Source: Beijerinckiaceae bacterium
GTDB lineage: Bacteria > Pseudomonadota > Alphaproteobacteria > Rhizobiales > Beijerinckiaceae
Assembly: GCA_027532775.1 (NCBI GenBank)
Contig: JAPZTO010000003.1
Location: 744,001-808,000, forward strand
Direction of reading: 5' to 3'
Length of the DNA: 64,000 nt
The notes beneath the pieces were generated by a model. It searched no databases. It had not been told where the DNA came from and saw only the letters and a list, made by a program, of their open reading frames with translations. Positions 7,173-16,102 of the stretch are shown one piece after another. Position 1 is the first letter of the stretch. Each line of letters begins with the position of its first letter. The translations under genes were made by a program, and so were the position numbers.

Positions 7173-10100
7173 ATGCAGCTCTCCGACGTTTCCATCCAGC
7201 GCCCGGTTTTTGCCAGCGTGATCAGCCTTCTTCTCTGCGTTGCCGGGGTGGCGGGGCTGATGTCGCTCCCGGTGCGTGAATATCCGCAGATCGACCCGCC
7301 GGTCGTCTCGATCTCGACGGCCTATCGCGGGGCCTCGAACGAGGTGATCGAGAGCCGGGTGACGGAAGTGCTCGAACGGGCCGTTGCCGGCATCGAGGGC
7401 ATCACCAACATCAATTCCTTCAGCCAGAATGACCGCTCGTCGATCACCATCGAGTTCGATGTGAACCGCGATCCGGATGCGGCGGCAGCCGATGTGCGTG
7501 ACCGTGTCGGCCGCGTCCTGTCGCGCCTGCCGGATGGCGTCGATGCGCCGATCATCCAGCGCGTCGACTCCAATGCGCAGGCCATTCTCTGGATCGGGGT
7601 GACCTCGACCAATCTCGATGCACTCGAACTGACGGATTTCCTGCGGCGCACGGTGGTGGACAGGCTGGCCACAGTGCCCGGCGTCGCCAGTGTCAATATC
7701 GGCGGCGAGCGGCGCTATGCAATGCGTGTCGCGGTGGATCGCGGGGCGATGGCTGCGCGCGGCGTGACGGTTCAGGATGTCGAGGCGGCGATCAAGCGCC
7801 AGAATGTCGACCTGCCCGGCGGGCGGCTGACCTCCGCCCAGCGCGAGATCACCGTCAAGACCGATTCCAAGCTTTCGAACCGCGAGCAATTCGCCAATAT
7901 CGTCGTGGCCATGCGCAATGGCTACCAGGTCCGGCTGGGCGAAGTGGCGCAGGTCGAGGTCGGGGCCGAGGACGAGCGGTTCGAGTTCTTCGCCAGCGGC
8001 AAGACCGCGATCGGGCTGGGTATCATCCGCCAGTCGACCGCCAACACCCTCTCGGTGGCGGAAGGCGTGGCCGCTGAACTCAACCTGATCCGCCCCGCCT
8101 TCCCGGAAGGCACCAATGCGGAGATTCTCTACAACGAGGCCAATTTCATCCGCTCCTCGATCAACGGCGTGCTGAAGACGCTGGTCGAGGGGATTCTCCT
8201 CGTCGTTCTCGTTATCATGGTCTTCCTGCGCTCGTGGCGGTCGACGCTGGTGGCCACTATCGCCATCCCGGTCTCGATCATCCCGACTTTCGCCGTTTTG
8301 TGGATGTTCGGCTTCTCGATCAACGTGCTGACGCTGCTGGCTGTCGTGCTGGCGATCGGCATCGTCGTCGATGACGCGATCGTCGAGGTGGAGAACGTTC
8401 ATCGCCGGATCGAAGAGGGCGAGCCGCCGCTGCTGGCCTCCTATATCGGCGCACGGGAAATCGCCTTCGCTGTCATCGCGACGACCATCACGCTCATGTC
8501 GGTCTTCGTGCCGATCGCCTTCATGGATGGCCAGACCGGCCGGTTGTTCCGGGAATTCGGGGTGACCCTGGCCACGTCGATCTTCTTCTCCGGCGTTGTC
8601 GCCCGGACGCTGACCCCGATGATGTGCTCCAAGCTGCTGACCTCGCATCATGGCTGGGTGCACCGGAAGACCGAGCCTTTCTTTGACGGGATGGGCCGGG
8701 TCTATACCCGGATGCTCAAGCGGGCGCTGAATGCGCCGCTGCTCGTCATCGCGGTCGGCGCCGGCGTCTCCTTCGCGGCGGTGCAGCTCTTCTTCCTGGT
8801 GCCGAAGGAATTCGCCCCGGTCGAGGATCGCGGCACGATCATCATTCCCGTCACCGCGCCGGAATCCGCCTCCCTGTCCTTCACGCGGGAGCGGATGCGC
8901 GAGGTCGAGGCCCTGCTGAAGCCCTATTTTGACAACAAGGTGATCAGCTCGACCCTGACGATTGTTGCGCCCGGCCTGCAACGGCCGGCCCCGGTCAATT
9001 CCGGGCTGCTCATCGTGCGCCTCGCGCCATGGGACGAACGCAACATCCGCCAGCAGGACCTGCAGCAGGAATTGCTGGCCAAGGTGCAGCAGATTCCGGG
9101 CGCCCGCATCTTCCCGATCAACCCGCCCTCGCTGGGCCAGCGCGGCTTCCAGCAGCCGATCCAGTTCGTGGTCGGCGGCCCGGATTTCGTGACGCTCGCC
9201 GCCTGGCGCGATCTCGTGCTCGAACGCGCCAATGCAACCGGGCTCTTCCGCAACCTCGACAGCGATTACACCGAGCGCCAGCCGGATCTGCGGGTGCAGA
9301 TCGACCGCGGCCGCGCGGCCGATCTCGGCGTTTCGGTCGAGGCGATCGGGCGCAGCCTCGAGCTGATGTTCGGCGAGCGCGAAGTCTCGACCTTCGTCGA
9401 TCGCGGGATCGAATATTCCGTCATCATGCAGGCGCGAGCCGAGAACCGCATCCGGCCTGATGACCTGAAGAACGTGTTCGTCCGGACCGGGACGGGTGAG
9501 CTTGTGCCGCTGTCGAACTTCGTCTCGCTGCGCGAGCAGGCCGGGCCGCAGCGGCTCAACCGCTTCGACCGGCTCCGTTCGATCACCATCCAGGGCTCGC
9601 TGGCGCCGGGCGTGACGCTCGGCCAGGGCATCGATGCGCTGGACCGGATCGCCAAGGAGGTGCTGCCGGCGGAAGCGCGGATCGGCTATAATGGGCAGTC
9701 GAAAGAGTACAAGCGCGCGAGCAGCTCGCTCTACATGACGTTCGGCTTCGCGCTGCTCGTGGTGTTCCTCGTCCTTGCTGCGCAGTTCGAAAGCTGGATC
9801 GCCCCGGCCGTGATCATGGTCACGGTGCCGCTGGCGCTGACCGGGGCCATGGCGATCCTGCTGATTACGGGCCAGACGCTCAATGTCTACAGCCAGATCG
9901 GGATGATCCTGCTCATCGGGATCATGACGAAGAACGGCATCCTGATTGTCGAGTTCACCAACCAGTTGCGCGAGCAGGGGCTGGAACTCTACGAGGCGGT
10001 GGTCAAGGCATCGGAAATGCGGCTCCGGCCGATCCTGATGACCTCGATCGCCACCGTTTTCGGTGCGGTGCCGCTGGCGCTGTCAACCGGGGCGGGGGCG

Positions 10101-10331
10101 GAGGCCCGTGCCACGATCGGCTGGGTCATTATCGGCGGGGCCAGTCTCTCGACCTTCATGACGCTGTTCCTCGTGCCCTCCGTGTTCCTGATGGTCGGGA
10201 ACTACACCTCGCCGCGTTCGACGATCGCGGAGAAACTGGCCGAGTTGCAGGATCGTTTCGCGTCGGGCCCCAAGGGCAAGGACGGGCATGGCCATGGCAA
10301 CCCGGCCGGACAGGGCCAGCCGGCGGAGTGA
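7173..10331 (+). CDS. RND-family multidrug efflux pump, inner-membrane permease
   Basis: 1052 residues, the normal size for AcrB/MexB-type HAE-RND pumps. The start (MQLSDVSIQRPVFASVISLL) opens with the usual first helix. Proton-relay residues are present: the paired aspartates in GIVVDDAIVEVENVHRRIEE (TM4) and the lysine in GIMTKNGILIVEFTNQL (TM10). Large periplasmic loops lie at about residues 30-330 and 560-860. The conserved QSTANTLSVAEGV and QFESWIAPAVIMVTVPLAL are seen. It drives proton-coupled export of amphiphilic compounds together with the adaptor just upstream. The C-terminal tail is Gly/His/Lys-rich. Substrates cannot be predicted. It converges with the reductase gene 16 bases downstream. 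Confidence 0.96.
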   Translation: MQLSDVSIQRPVFASVISLLLCVAGVAGLMSLPVREYPQIDPPVVSISTAYRGASNEVIESRVTEVLERAVAGIEGITNINSFSQNDRSSITIEFDVNRDPDAAAADVRDRVGRVLSRLPDGVDAPIIQRVDSNAQAILWIGVTSTNLDALELTDFLRRTVVDRLATVPGVASVNIGGERRYAMRVAVDRGAMAARGVTVQDVEAAIKRQNVDLPGGRLTSAQREITVKTDSKLSNREQFANIVVAMRNGYQVRLGEVAQVEVGAEDERFEFFASGKTAIGLGIIRQSTANTLSVAEGVAAELNLIRPAFPEGTNAEILYNEANFIRSSINGVLKTLVEGILLVVLVIMVFLRSWRSTLVATIAIPVSIIPTFAVLWMFGFSINVLTLLAVVLAIGIVVDDAIVEVENVHRRIEEGEPPLLASYIGAREIAFAVIATTITLMSVFVPIAFMDGQTGRLFREFGVTLATSIFFSGVVARTLTPMMCSKLLTSHHGWVHRKTEPFFDGMGRVYTRMLKRALNAPLLVIAVGAGVSFAAVQLFFLVPKEFAPVEDRGTIIIPVTAPESASLSFTRERMREVEALLKPYFDNKVISSTLTIVAPGLQRPAPVNSGLLIVRLAPWDERNIRQQDLQQELLAKVQQIPGARIFPINPPSLGQRGFQQPIQFVVGGPDFVTLAAWRDLVLERANATGLFRNLDSDYTERQPDLRVQIDRGRAADLGVSVEAIGRSLELMFGEREVSTFVDRGIEYSVIMQARAENRIRPDDLKNVFVRTGTGELVPLSNFVSLREQAGPQRLNRFDRLRSITIQGSLAPGVTLGQGIDALDRIAKEVLPAEARIGYNGQSKEYKRASSSLYMTFGFALLVVFLVLAAQFESWIAPAVIMVTVPLALTGAMAILLITGQTLNVYSQIGMILLIGIMTKNGILIVEFTNQLREQGLELYEAVVKASEMRLRPILMTSIATVFGAVPLALSTGAGAEARATIGWVIIGGASLSTFMTLFLVPSVFLMVGNYTSPRSTIAEKLAELQDRFASGPKGKDGHGHGNPAGQGQPAE

Positions 10332-10347
10332 TCCGCCGTTTGGCCGG

Positions 10348-11379
10348 TCAGCCGCCCGGGCGTGACAGGCGCGCCGCCAGCGCCTCGATCTGGGCATGGA
10401 CCGGCGAGGCGGGTTTCGGCGTCCCGGCAAAAAACCGGCGGATGCCCGTGGTGGATGGGCTCGCCTCGGCCGGCCCGAAGGCATTCGCATAGCACCGGGC
10501 GCCGGTCTGCGCCGCGACCTGCCGGAGCTGGTCGACCATCGCGGCCGCGCCGAAAGCGTGGATCGTATCCGACGGGCCAAGTCGCGGCAGGAAGACGAGG
10601 GCACGGCCATGGCGCGCCGGCGGCATCGGCGCCGCCGCCGAAGCGGCCAGCGTGATCTCCTCGACGCCATGCTTCGCGAGCCAGTCAAGCGCCGGGCGCA
10701 TGTAGAGGTCGCGCGGGTCACGCGCCGAGGCGATGATGTGGAGCGGCCGGTGGGGCTGGCCGAGCCGCGCCGCCACGGCAATGGACCAGAGCGGCGCGAA
10801 ACCGGTGCCGGAGGAAACCAGCACCAGCCGCCCCTCGCCCCGGCGGAGGAAGGCATGGCCGTAGGGCCCGCGCAGGGTGACCTTGCGGCCCGGGCGGATC
10901 GCCTGTCCGAGGGCGGAAGAGACCACGCCTTCGGGATGGCGCCGCATGTGGAAGACCAACTGGTCGAGTTCGCGCAGGCCGTCGAGCGACAGGGTCGGGG
11001 CGAGCATCCGGGCCGGAAATCCGGCGAATTCGACGGCGAGATACTGGCCCGGGAGATACGGAATCGGCTGGCTGGTGCGGATCGCGACCTGGGCGATGCC
11101 GGCCGCGAGTTCGGTGATCTCGGCCAGAACACCCGTGACCTTGATCTCGCGCGGGCGGGTTTCGAAACGAAGTTCGGCCGGGCCATTGATCCGGGCATGG
11201 CGCGCGAGGACGATATTGTCCTCGTGGCTGCCGACCACATCCAGCGTTCCCTCGACCAGCTCGACGAAGCATTCGTCATGCAGGGTGAAGCCGGCACGCG
11301 AGGCAGCCTCCAGCGCGCCGGTTCCAACGGGAACGGTGACTTTCTTGCCCTCGATTCGGATTTCGGTCTGGCCGCTCAT
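10348..11379 (-). CDS. Ferredoxin-reductase-type flavoprotein with a cysteine-less ferredoxin-like N-terminal domain
   Basis: 343 residues. Residues 1 to about 80 align by eye with a plant-type [2Fe-2S] domain (VTVPVGTGALEAASRAGFTL), but the cluster cysteines are missing. Only one remains (HDEC, near residue 37), and the position of the last ligand reads LARHAR instead of the usual LACxAR. A ferredoxin-NADP+ reductase-like FAD domain follows (LPGQYLAVEF; a diverged RMLAPTLS where RxYS is expected; LRGPYGHAFL). Then comes a NAD(P) domain (LVLVSSGTGFAPLWSIAVAA, ending with CYANAFGP). Family members pass electrons from NAD(P)H via FAD to an Fe-S cluster or partner oxygenase. Here electrons probably go directly to a separate acceptor, or the domain is only structural. 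No oxygenase gene is adjacent. Confidence 0.82.
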   Translation of the reverse strand: MSGQTEIRIEGKKVTVPVGTGALEAASRAGFTLHDECFVELVEGTLDVVGSHEDNIVLARHARINGPAELRFETRPREIKVTGVLAEITELAAGIAQVAIRTSQPIPYLPGQYLAVEFAGFPARMLAPTLSLDGLRELDQLVFHMRRHPEGVVSSALGQAIRPGRKVTLRGPYGHAFLRRGEGRLVLVSSGTGFAPLWSIAVAARLGQPHRPLHIIASARDPRDLYMRPALDWLAKHGVEEITLAASAAAPMPPARHGRALVFLPRLGPSDTIHAFGAAAMVDQLRQVAAQTGARCYANAFGPAEASPSTTGIRRFFAGTPKPASPVHAQIEALAARLSRPGG

Positions 11380-11513
11380 GATTCCTGTTACCAGAAGCGG
11401 AGGGGCACAGGGAAGATGCTTGTGCCGGTGCGGAAAAGGTGCTGGTCGCGAAATCCGGGGATGACAGGCGAAGGGAACATGCTAGCAGGAGCCGGAACCC
11501 TCAGGAGCTTGCC

Positions 11514-11942
11514 ATGCTGACCTACGACAAGGCCCGTCTCATCGCCGATACCGCGCTGTCCTTCGCCCGCGAGCGCAATTTCAAGCCGCTCTCGATCGTG
11601 GTGCTGGATGCCCGTGCTGCCCGCAAGATCGTGTTGACCGAGGACAATACCTCGATCAAGCGGCCGGAAGTCGCTTATTCGAAGGCCAATGGCGCGCTGG
11701 CCATGGGCTCGGGCAGCCGCTCGCTGATGAAGATGGCGGCCGAGCGCCCGGCTTTCGTGGCGGCTGCGATGCAGATCGCCGATGGCGCCCTGGTGCCCGT
11801 TCCGGGCGGGGTGCTGATCAAGGCCGGCGATCAGGTCGTCGGCGCGGTCGGGATTTCCGGTGATACCTCGGATAACGACGAAGCCGCCGCGATGGCCGGC
11901 ATTGTCGCGGCCGGGTTCACCGCCGATCCGGGCGTGTCGTAA
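11514..11942 (+). CDS. GlcG/HbpS family protein
   Basis: 142 residues, a single compact GlcG/HbpS domain (Pfam Haem_degrading family). It begins [20 protein letters not shown], continues with the strand [20 protein letters not shown], the stretch [19 protein letters not shown], and ends with the highly typical [26 protein letters not shown]. Homologues bind haem or accompany glycolate/propanediol use, but many have no known role. The start is an ATG with AGGAG seven bases upstream; an in-frame ATG at 11439 is much less likely. It is divergent from the reductase gene (about 135 bases between starts), and its 3' end overlaps the convergent FlhB-C gene by 26 bases. Function in this context is unknown. 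Confidence 0.88.
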   Translation: MLTYDKARLIADTALSFARERNFKPLSIVVLDARAARKIVLTEDNTSIKRPEVAYSKANGALAMGSGSRSLMKMAAERPAFVAAAMQIADGALVPVPGGVLIKAGDQVVGAVGISGDTSDNDEAAAMAGIVAAGFTADPGVS

Positions 11943-12276
11943 GCGAGGGCGGCGCCTCGCCGGGAGCCGGGCGGTTCAGCTGCCCGGTCCGGAGGAGGAA
12001 GCCGATCACCTCGGCCACCGCCTTGTAAAGCGGGATCGGGATCTCCGTATCCAGTTCGATCCGGGACAAAGCCTCGGCGAGGATCGGGTTCTGCTCGATC
12101 GCGACATCATGCTCGCGGGCGGTCTCGAGGATCTTCTCGGCGACATCGCCGCGCCCCTTGGCCGTCACGACCGGGGCGCCATCACCGAAATCATATTTCA
12201 GTGCGACCGCGATTTTTTCGCCCGGATTGCGGGCGGCCTCGGCAAGATGCGGGTCGAGCGTGACCGGCGCTGTCAT
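11917..12276 (-). CDS. FlhB C-terminal-domain protein (EscU/YscU/HrcU family, stand-alone)
   Basis: 119 residues, equivalent only to the cytoplasmic C-terminal domain of flagellar/type III export switch proteins; there is no membrane domain. It has [20 protein letters not shown], which matches the strand after the autocleavage site, then [20 protein letters not shown] and [20 protein letters not shown]. The autocleavage motif NPTH is not intact: the corresponding position reads NPGE, so self-cleavage is not expected. In flagellar systems FlhB and FliK together switch export from hook to filament. The ATG overlaps the stop of the upstream FliK-like gene by four bases (ATGA), so the two are translationally coupled. 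The 3' end overlaps the convergent GlcG-like gene. Confidence 0.85.
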   Translation of the reverse strand: MTAPVTLDPHLAEAARNPGEKIAVALKYDFGDGAPVVTAKGRGDVAEKILETAREHDVAIEQNPILAEALSRIELDTEIPIPLYKAVAEVIGFLLRTGQLNRPAPGEAPPSLTTRPDRR

Positions 12277-13676
12277 GGCCGGCGATCCAGATAGGGATTG
12301 GGCAGGCTCGGGCGCGGCGCGGACCGCCCGTCATGGACATCGAGCCGGGTGATCTCGAAGGCCGCGCCGGACAGAGCGGAATGGAGATCGCCGATCTTCT
12401 GGCGTGCCAGCCGCGCCATGGCGGGCTGCTCCGCCCAGACCTGCACCGAAACCGACTGGCCGCGCAGGCCGATCTCGGCCTCCACCGGGCCGGTTTCCTC
12501 AAGGTCGAGGGCGATCCGCACCTTCCACGGGAAGGGTTGTGCCTCGCCGGAACTTTCCTGCCGGAGGGCGTCTTCCGGGGCGGGAGCATGGTCGGGCTGG
12601 TGCTCGATCATCAGCCCCATCATCGCGGTTTGCGGCCGGTCCGGCCCCTGTGGCGCCAGCGGGATGGAAACGGTGAGCCGGAAGCCCTGCCCGGATTCAT
12701 CCGTCCGGACGATTTCGGGATGGGCCGGCAGGGAGGCCAGCTGCATCAGCTTGATCCGCTCGGTACCGCCTTCGGCGAGGCGGGCGAGATCCCCGGGATC
12801 AGCGCCTGCGGCCACTTGCCGGATCTGCCCGGCGGCTCGCCGGACGGCGACGAGCTGGCTCTTGAGATCGGCAGGGGGCGTCTGGCCGGGCACGATCCGG
12901 GCGAGATTGCTCTCGAGGAACAGGCCCGACCGGGCGAGGGCGGATTGCAGGCCTTCCGGCGTTGCGAGGCCGGCCGGGCTGGCGCGAAGGCCCTGCAGCG
13001 ACTGGAGCAGGCCCTGGAGGGCAGGCGGAAGGCCTGCTTCGGAGGCCTTGCCGAGCAGCGCCGTCAGCACCGGGGCGAGCGGCAGCTGGCGGGCGGCGCT
13101 CTGCAGCACGGCTTCGGCCAGCGGGGCTGGCAGGCCCTGCGGCAGCATGACCGGGCGGAGTGCCGCCTGGCTTGGCGGCGCCTGCTGCAAGGGAGGCGCA
13201 GCTTCGGCGGCCGGCAAGGCAAGCCCGGTCATCCGGCCGAGCGTGGCGCCCAACGATCCGGGCGGGAAGGCACCGGACGGGCCGGGTTGCGGTTGCTGAG
13301 TGGCGGGGTTCGGCGTGGCGATGGCCGTGGCCGGGCCGGGAACCGGCCGCGCGGGCACATCGGCCGGGAGCAGCAGCAGCGCGCCCTGCTTCAGTACGGA
13401 CGGATCGACCGCGGCCTGCCGCAAAAGCGCCGGCGGCAGCTCGACCTCGGCATAGCCTCCGGCCAGCTGCACGAGAGCGCGGGTCGTGCCCTGCATCTCG
13501 ACAAGGATCGCGCGGATCTGGGCCGCCTCGAAAGGGGCGCCGCCGGTTCCGCCGGGCCGCGTGCCCGCTGCGCCGGCCTGACCGGCCGCACCGACGGCAG
13601 CCAGCATGGTCGCCAGCGACTGGGTGCGGATTTCCTGGATCTTTGCAGCCGCTGCGGCGGCCAGAACACTGCTCAT
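12273..13676 (-). CDS. FliK-like hook-length control domain protein
   Basis: 467 residues. A long Ala/Pro/Gln-rich, low-complexity N-terminal two-thirds (for example [20 protein letters not shown]) is followed by a compact C-terminal domain of the Flg_hook/FliK type (about residues 375-450). That domain contains [40 protein letters not shown] and [14 protein letters not shown]. In flagella the flexible N-terminus measures hook length and the C-terminus contacts FlhB. Here the partner directly downstream is an FlhB C-terminal-domain protein, coupled by a 4-base overlap. No other flagellar gene is visible within 10 kb on either side. It may be an accessory or second copy; a swarming, secretion-related or other role cannot be excluded. 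It is divergent from ettA with about 190 bases between starts. Confidence 0.8.
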   Translation of the reverse strand: MSSVLAAAAAAKIQEIRTQSLATMLAAVGAAGQAGAAGTRPGGTGGAPFEAAQIRAILVEMQGTTRALVQLAGGYAEVELPPALLRQAAVDPSVLKQGALLLLPADVPARPVPGPATAIATPNPATQQPQPGPSGAFPPGSLGATLGRMTGLALPAAEAAPPLQQAPPSQAALRPVMLPQGLPAPLAEAVLQSAARQLPLAPVLTALLGKASEAGLPPALQGLLQSLQGLRASPAGLATPEGLQSALARSGLFLESNLARIVPGQTPPADLKSQLVAVRRAAGQIRQVAAGADPGDLARLAEGGTERIKLMQLASLPAHPEIVRTDESGQGFRLTVSIPLAPQGPDRPQTAMMGLMIEHQPDHAPAPEDALRQESSGEAQPFPWKVRIALDLEETGPVEAEIGLRGQSVSVQVWAEQPAMARLARQKIGDLHSALSGAAFEITRLDVHDGRSAPRPSLPNPYLDRRP

Positions 13677-13867
13677 GGGACGCGAAACTCAACCCGAATG
13701 ACACCGTATGATGGCAGAGCCTGCTTTCCGTTTGGTTAGGAGCAGCAGGAAAAGACGATGCGTCGCGCCGGGGGCGAATAAGCTTGAATACGGCCCCCCG
13801 CATTGCTACCTCAGCGCATCTCCGGCGCCCCGGTGCCGCACCCGAACCCGAGCGAAACGAGCCCAGA

Positions 13868-15520
13868 ATGTCCCGGCAGTTCATCTATCACATGCGTGGC
13901 CTGACCAAGGTCTATCCCGGCGGCAAGAAGACGCTCGACAACATCCATCTCTCCTTCTACCCGGATGCCAAGATCGGCGTGCTCGGCGTCAACGGCGCCG
14001 GCAAGTCGACCCTGCTGAAGATCATGGCGGGGATCGACAAGGAATGGACCGGCGATGGCTGGGTGGCCGAGGGCGCGCGGGTGGGCTACCTGCCGCAGGA
14101 GCCGCAGCTCGACCTGAGCCTCAATGTCCGCGAGAACGTGAAGCTTGGCGTGGCGGCCAAGCAGGCCATCATCGACCGCTACAACGAGCTGATGATGAAC
14201 TATTCGGACGAGACCGCCGAAGAAGCGGCCAAACTGCAGGACCAGATCGACAGCCAGAACCTTTGGGATCTCGACAGCAAGGTCGACCAGGCGATGGATG
14301 CCCTGCGCTGCCCGCCGGATGACTGGGCTGTGGACAAGCTCTCGGGCGGGGAAAAGCGCCGCGTCGCGCTGTGCAAGCTGCTGCTGGAACAGCCGGAACT
14401 GCTGCTGCTCGACGAACCGACCAACCATCTCGATGCCGAGACGGTGAACTGGCTCGAGAACCATCTGCGCGAATATCCGGGCGCAATCCTGATCGTCACC
14501 CATGACCGCTACTTCCTCGACAATGTAACCGGCTGGATCCTCGAACTCGATCGCGGCCGCGGCATTCCCTACGAGGGCAATTACTCCAGCTGGCTGCAGC
14601 AGAAGCAGAAGCGCCTCGAACAGGAGGGCCGCGAGGATGCCGCCCGCCAGCGGACGATGGCGCGCGAGCAGGAATGGGTTGCCTCCAGCCCGAAGGCGCG
14701 GCAGGCCAAGAACAAGGCCCGTATCACGCGGTATGAGGATCTTGTGGCCAAGGCATCCGAAAAGGCGCCGGATGGCACGCAGATCATCATCCCGATTGCC
14801 GAGCGCCTCGGTGGCAACGTCATCGATTTCGAAAACCTCAACAAGGGCTTCCAGGACAAGTTGTTGATCGAGAACCTCTCGTTCAAGCTGCCGCCGGGCG
14901 GCATTGTCGGCGTGATCGGCCCGAACGGCGCCGGCAAGACGACGCTTTTCCGCATGATCACCGGCGTCGAGACGCCGGATGGCGGGACGATCACTGTCGG
15001 CGAGAGCGTGAAGCTCGGCTATGTTGACCAGAGCCGCGATGCGCTCGACGACAAGAAGACCGTCTGGGAGGAAATCTCCGGCGGTGCCGAGGTGATCTAT
15101 CTCGGCAAGAAGCAGATGCATTCCCGCGCCTATTGCGGGGCGTTCAACTTCAAGGGCGGTGACCAGGAAAAGAAGGTCGGCATGCTCTCGGGCGGCGAGC
15201 GCAACCGCCTGCATCTCGCCAAGATGCTGAAATCCGGCGCGAATGTGCTGCTGCTCGACGAGCCGACCAACGATCTCGACGTCGACACGCTGCGCGCGCT
15301 CGAGGAAGCGCTGGAGGATTATGCCGGCTGCGCCGTGATCATCAGCCATGATCGCTGGTTCCTCGACCGCATCGCCACGCATATCCTCGCCTTCGAGGGC
15401 GACAGCCACGTCGAATGGTTCGAGGGCTCGTTCTCGGATTACATCGAGGACAAGAAGCGCCGTCTTGGTGCGGATTCGGTGGAGCCGAAGCGGATCAAGT
15501 ACCGGAAGTTCGCGCGGTGA
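13868..15520 (+). CDS. ettA: Energy-dependent translational throttle protein EttA (ABC-F)
   Basis: 550 residues (E. coli EttA is 555). There are two ABC ATPase domains in one chain and no membrane segment. Domain 1 has Walker [10 protein letters not shown], signature [20 protein letters not shown] and Walker [13 protein letters not shown]. Domain 2 has Walker [10 protein letters not shown], signature [14 protein letters not shown] and [11 protein letters not shown]. The linker between them is charged and helical ([17 protein letters not shown], about residues 245-270). An EttA-type arm insertion lies in domain 1 ([20 protein letters not shown]). The protein binds the ribosomal E site and gates entry into elongation according to the ATP/ADP ratio. 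It is the housekeeping member, not an antibiotic-resistance ABC-F. The start at 13868 matches the family N-terminus although its ribosome site is weak. Confidence 0.96.
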   Translation: MSRQFIYHMRGLTKVYPGGKKTLDNIHLSFYPDAKIGVLGVNGAGKSTLLKIMAGIDKEWTGDGWVAEGARVGYLPQEPQLDLSLNVRENVKLGVAAKQAIIDRYNELMMNYSDETAEEAAKLQDQIDSQNLWDLDSKVDQAMDALRCPPDDWAVDKLSGGEKRRVALCKLLLEQPELLLLDEPTNHLDAETVNWLENHLREYPGAILIVTHDRYFLDNVTGWILELDRGRGIPYEGNYSSWLQQKQKRLEQEGREDAARQRTMAREQEWVASSPKARQAKNKARITRYEDLVAKASEKAPDGTQIIIPIAERLGGNVIDFENLNKGFQDKLLIENLSFKLPPGGIVGVIGPNGAGKTTLFRMITGVETPDGGTITVGESVKLGYVDQSRDALDDKKTVWEEISGGAEVIYLGKKQMHSRAYCGAFNFKGGDQEKKVGMLSGGERNRLHLAKMLKSGANVLLLDEPTNDLDVDTLRALEEALEDYAGCAVIISHDRWFLDRIATHILAFEGDSHVEWFEGSFSDYIEDKKRRLGADSVEPKRIKYRKFAR

Positions 15521-15544
15521 AGTAAATGGACGGGGGTATGATCG

Positions 15545-16054
15545 ATGTCCGATGAACTCCTTGAAAAAATCTTCGCTGAGCAACCGCTCTTAAAGTTTTC
15601 ACTTTATGTTCCAAACCAAGTCGATGCTCTTAAATGGATTGGTGAACCTGCATTTGATCCAAATTCAGCGTTAAACGCCGGTGAGCGCATGCATCGGTTT
15701 TGGTTTTTCATTCTTGGAGCCTACGAAATCATTAGGACTATGCACGAGAACAAAGACTGTTTCGATGTTTCAATTCATGGGCCTATGGAGAGGATAAAGG
15801 CGCAGCTAGCAGATATTCGGATGCCATTTGCTAAGCTGCAAATTCAAGGAAAAAATAAAACTCCTATTTTTTCTGAACTTTCAGTAGTTTCTGCGAGGGA
15901 TAATTTTTCAGATTTCACTTACAACATTGGCGGTAAGCTTATCTCGGCGCGTAATGTTTTTCAGGAAACGATGAGTTTTTTTAGTTCCATTAAAATTGAG
16001 CATGTTACGTATGGGTTGGAATCGCAGGTTAAGTCCGCGGTGAAGATAAATTGA
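15545..16054 (+). CDS. Hypothetical protein, AT-rich orphan
   Basis: 169 residues, not recognised as any family. The sequence is a soluble, mixed alpha/beta protein without signal or membrane segment. It has runs such as HRFWFFILGAYEIIRTMHEN and DFTYNIGGKLISARNVFQET. Base composition changes abruptly: codons such as AAA, TTT, ATT, AGA and GTT dominate, unlike the GC-ending codons of ettA just upstream and the hydrolase gene downstream. This is a strong sign of recent transfer. The ATG has GGGGG about eight bases upstream and begins 24 bases after the ettA stop. No transposase, integrase or repeat flanks it. The frame is intact, so it is probably expressed, perhaps by read-through from ettA. 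Confidence 0.65.
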   Translation: MSDELLEKIFAEQPLLKFSLYVPNQVDALKWIGEPAFDPNSALNAGERMHRFWFFILGAYEIIRTMHENKDCFDVSIHGPMERIKAQLADIRMPFAKLQIQGKNKTPIFSELSVVSARDNFSDFTYNIGGKLISARNVFQETMSFFSSIKIEHVTYGLESQVKSAVKIN

Positions 16055-16102
16055 ACTAGTTGCATCTACCACTCTCGCTTGCGCCGCCCCACCTAAGGCG
16101 GC

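Noticed and set aside
5846-10331. Considered whether the RND pair includes an outer-membrane factor or a TetR regulator nearby
   Set aside because: The following gene is a convergent reductase and the preceding gene is DUF2189; neither fits, so no such partner is encoded in the window.
13868-15520. ABC-F protein considered as an antibiotic-resistance factor
   Set aside because: Its length, arm insertion and motif set match housekeeping EttA; no feature of a resistance-type ABC-F was seen.
13811-15583. A 590-codon minus-strand frame opposite ettA
   Set aside because: Antisense shadow; EttA signature motifs lie on the plus strand.
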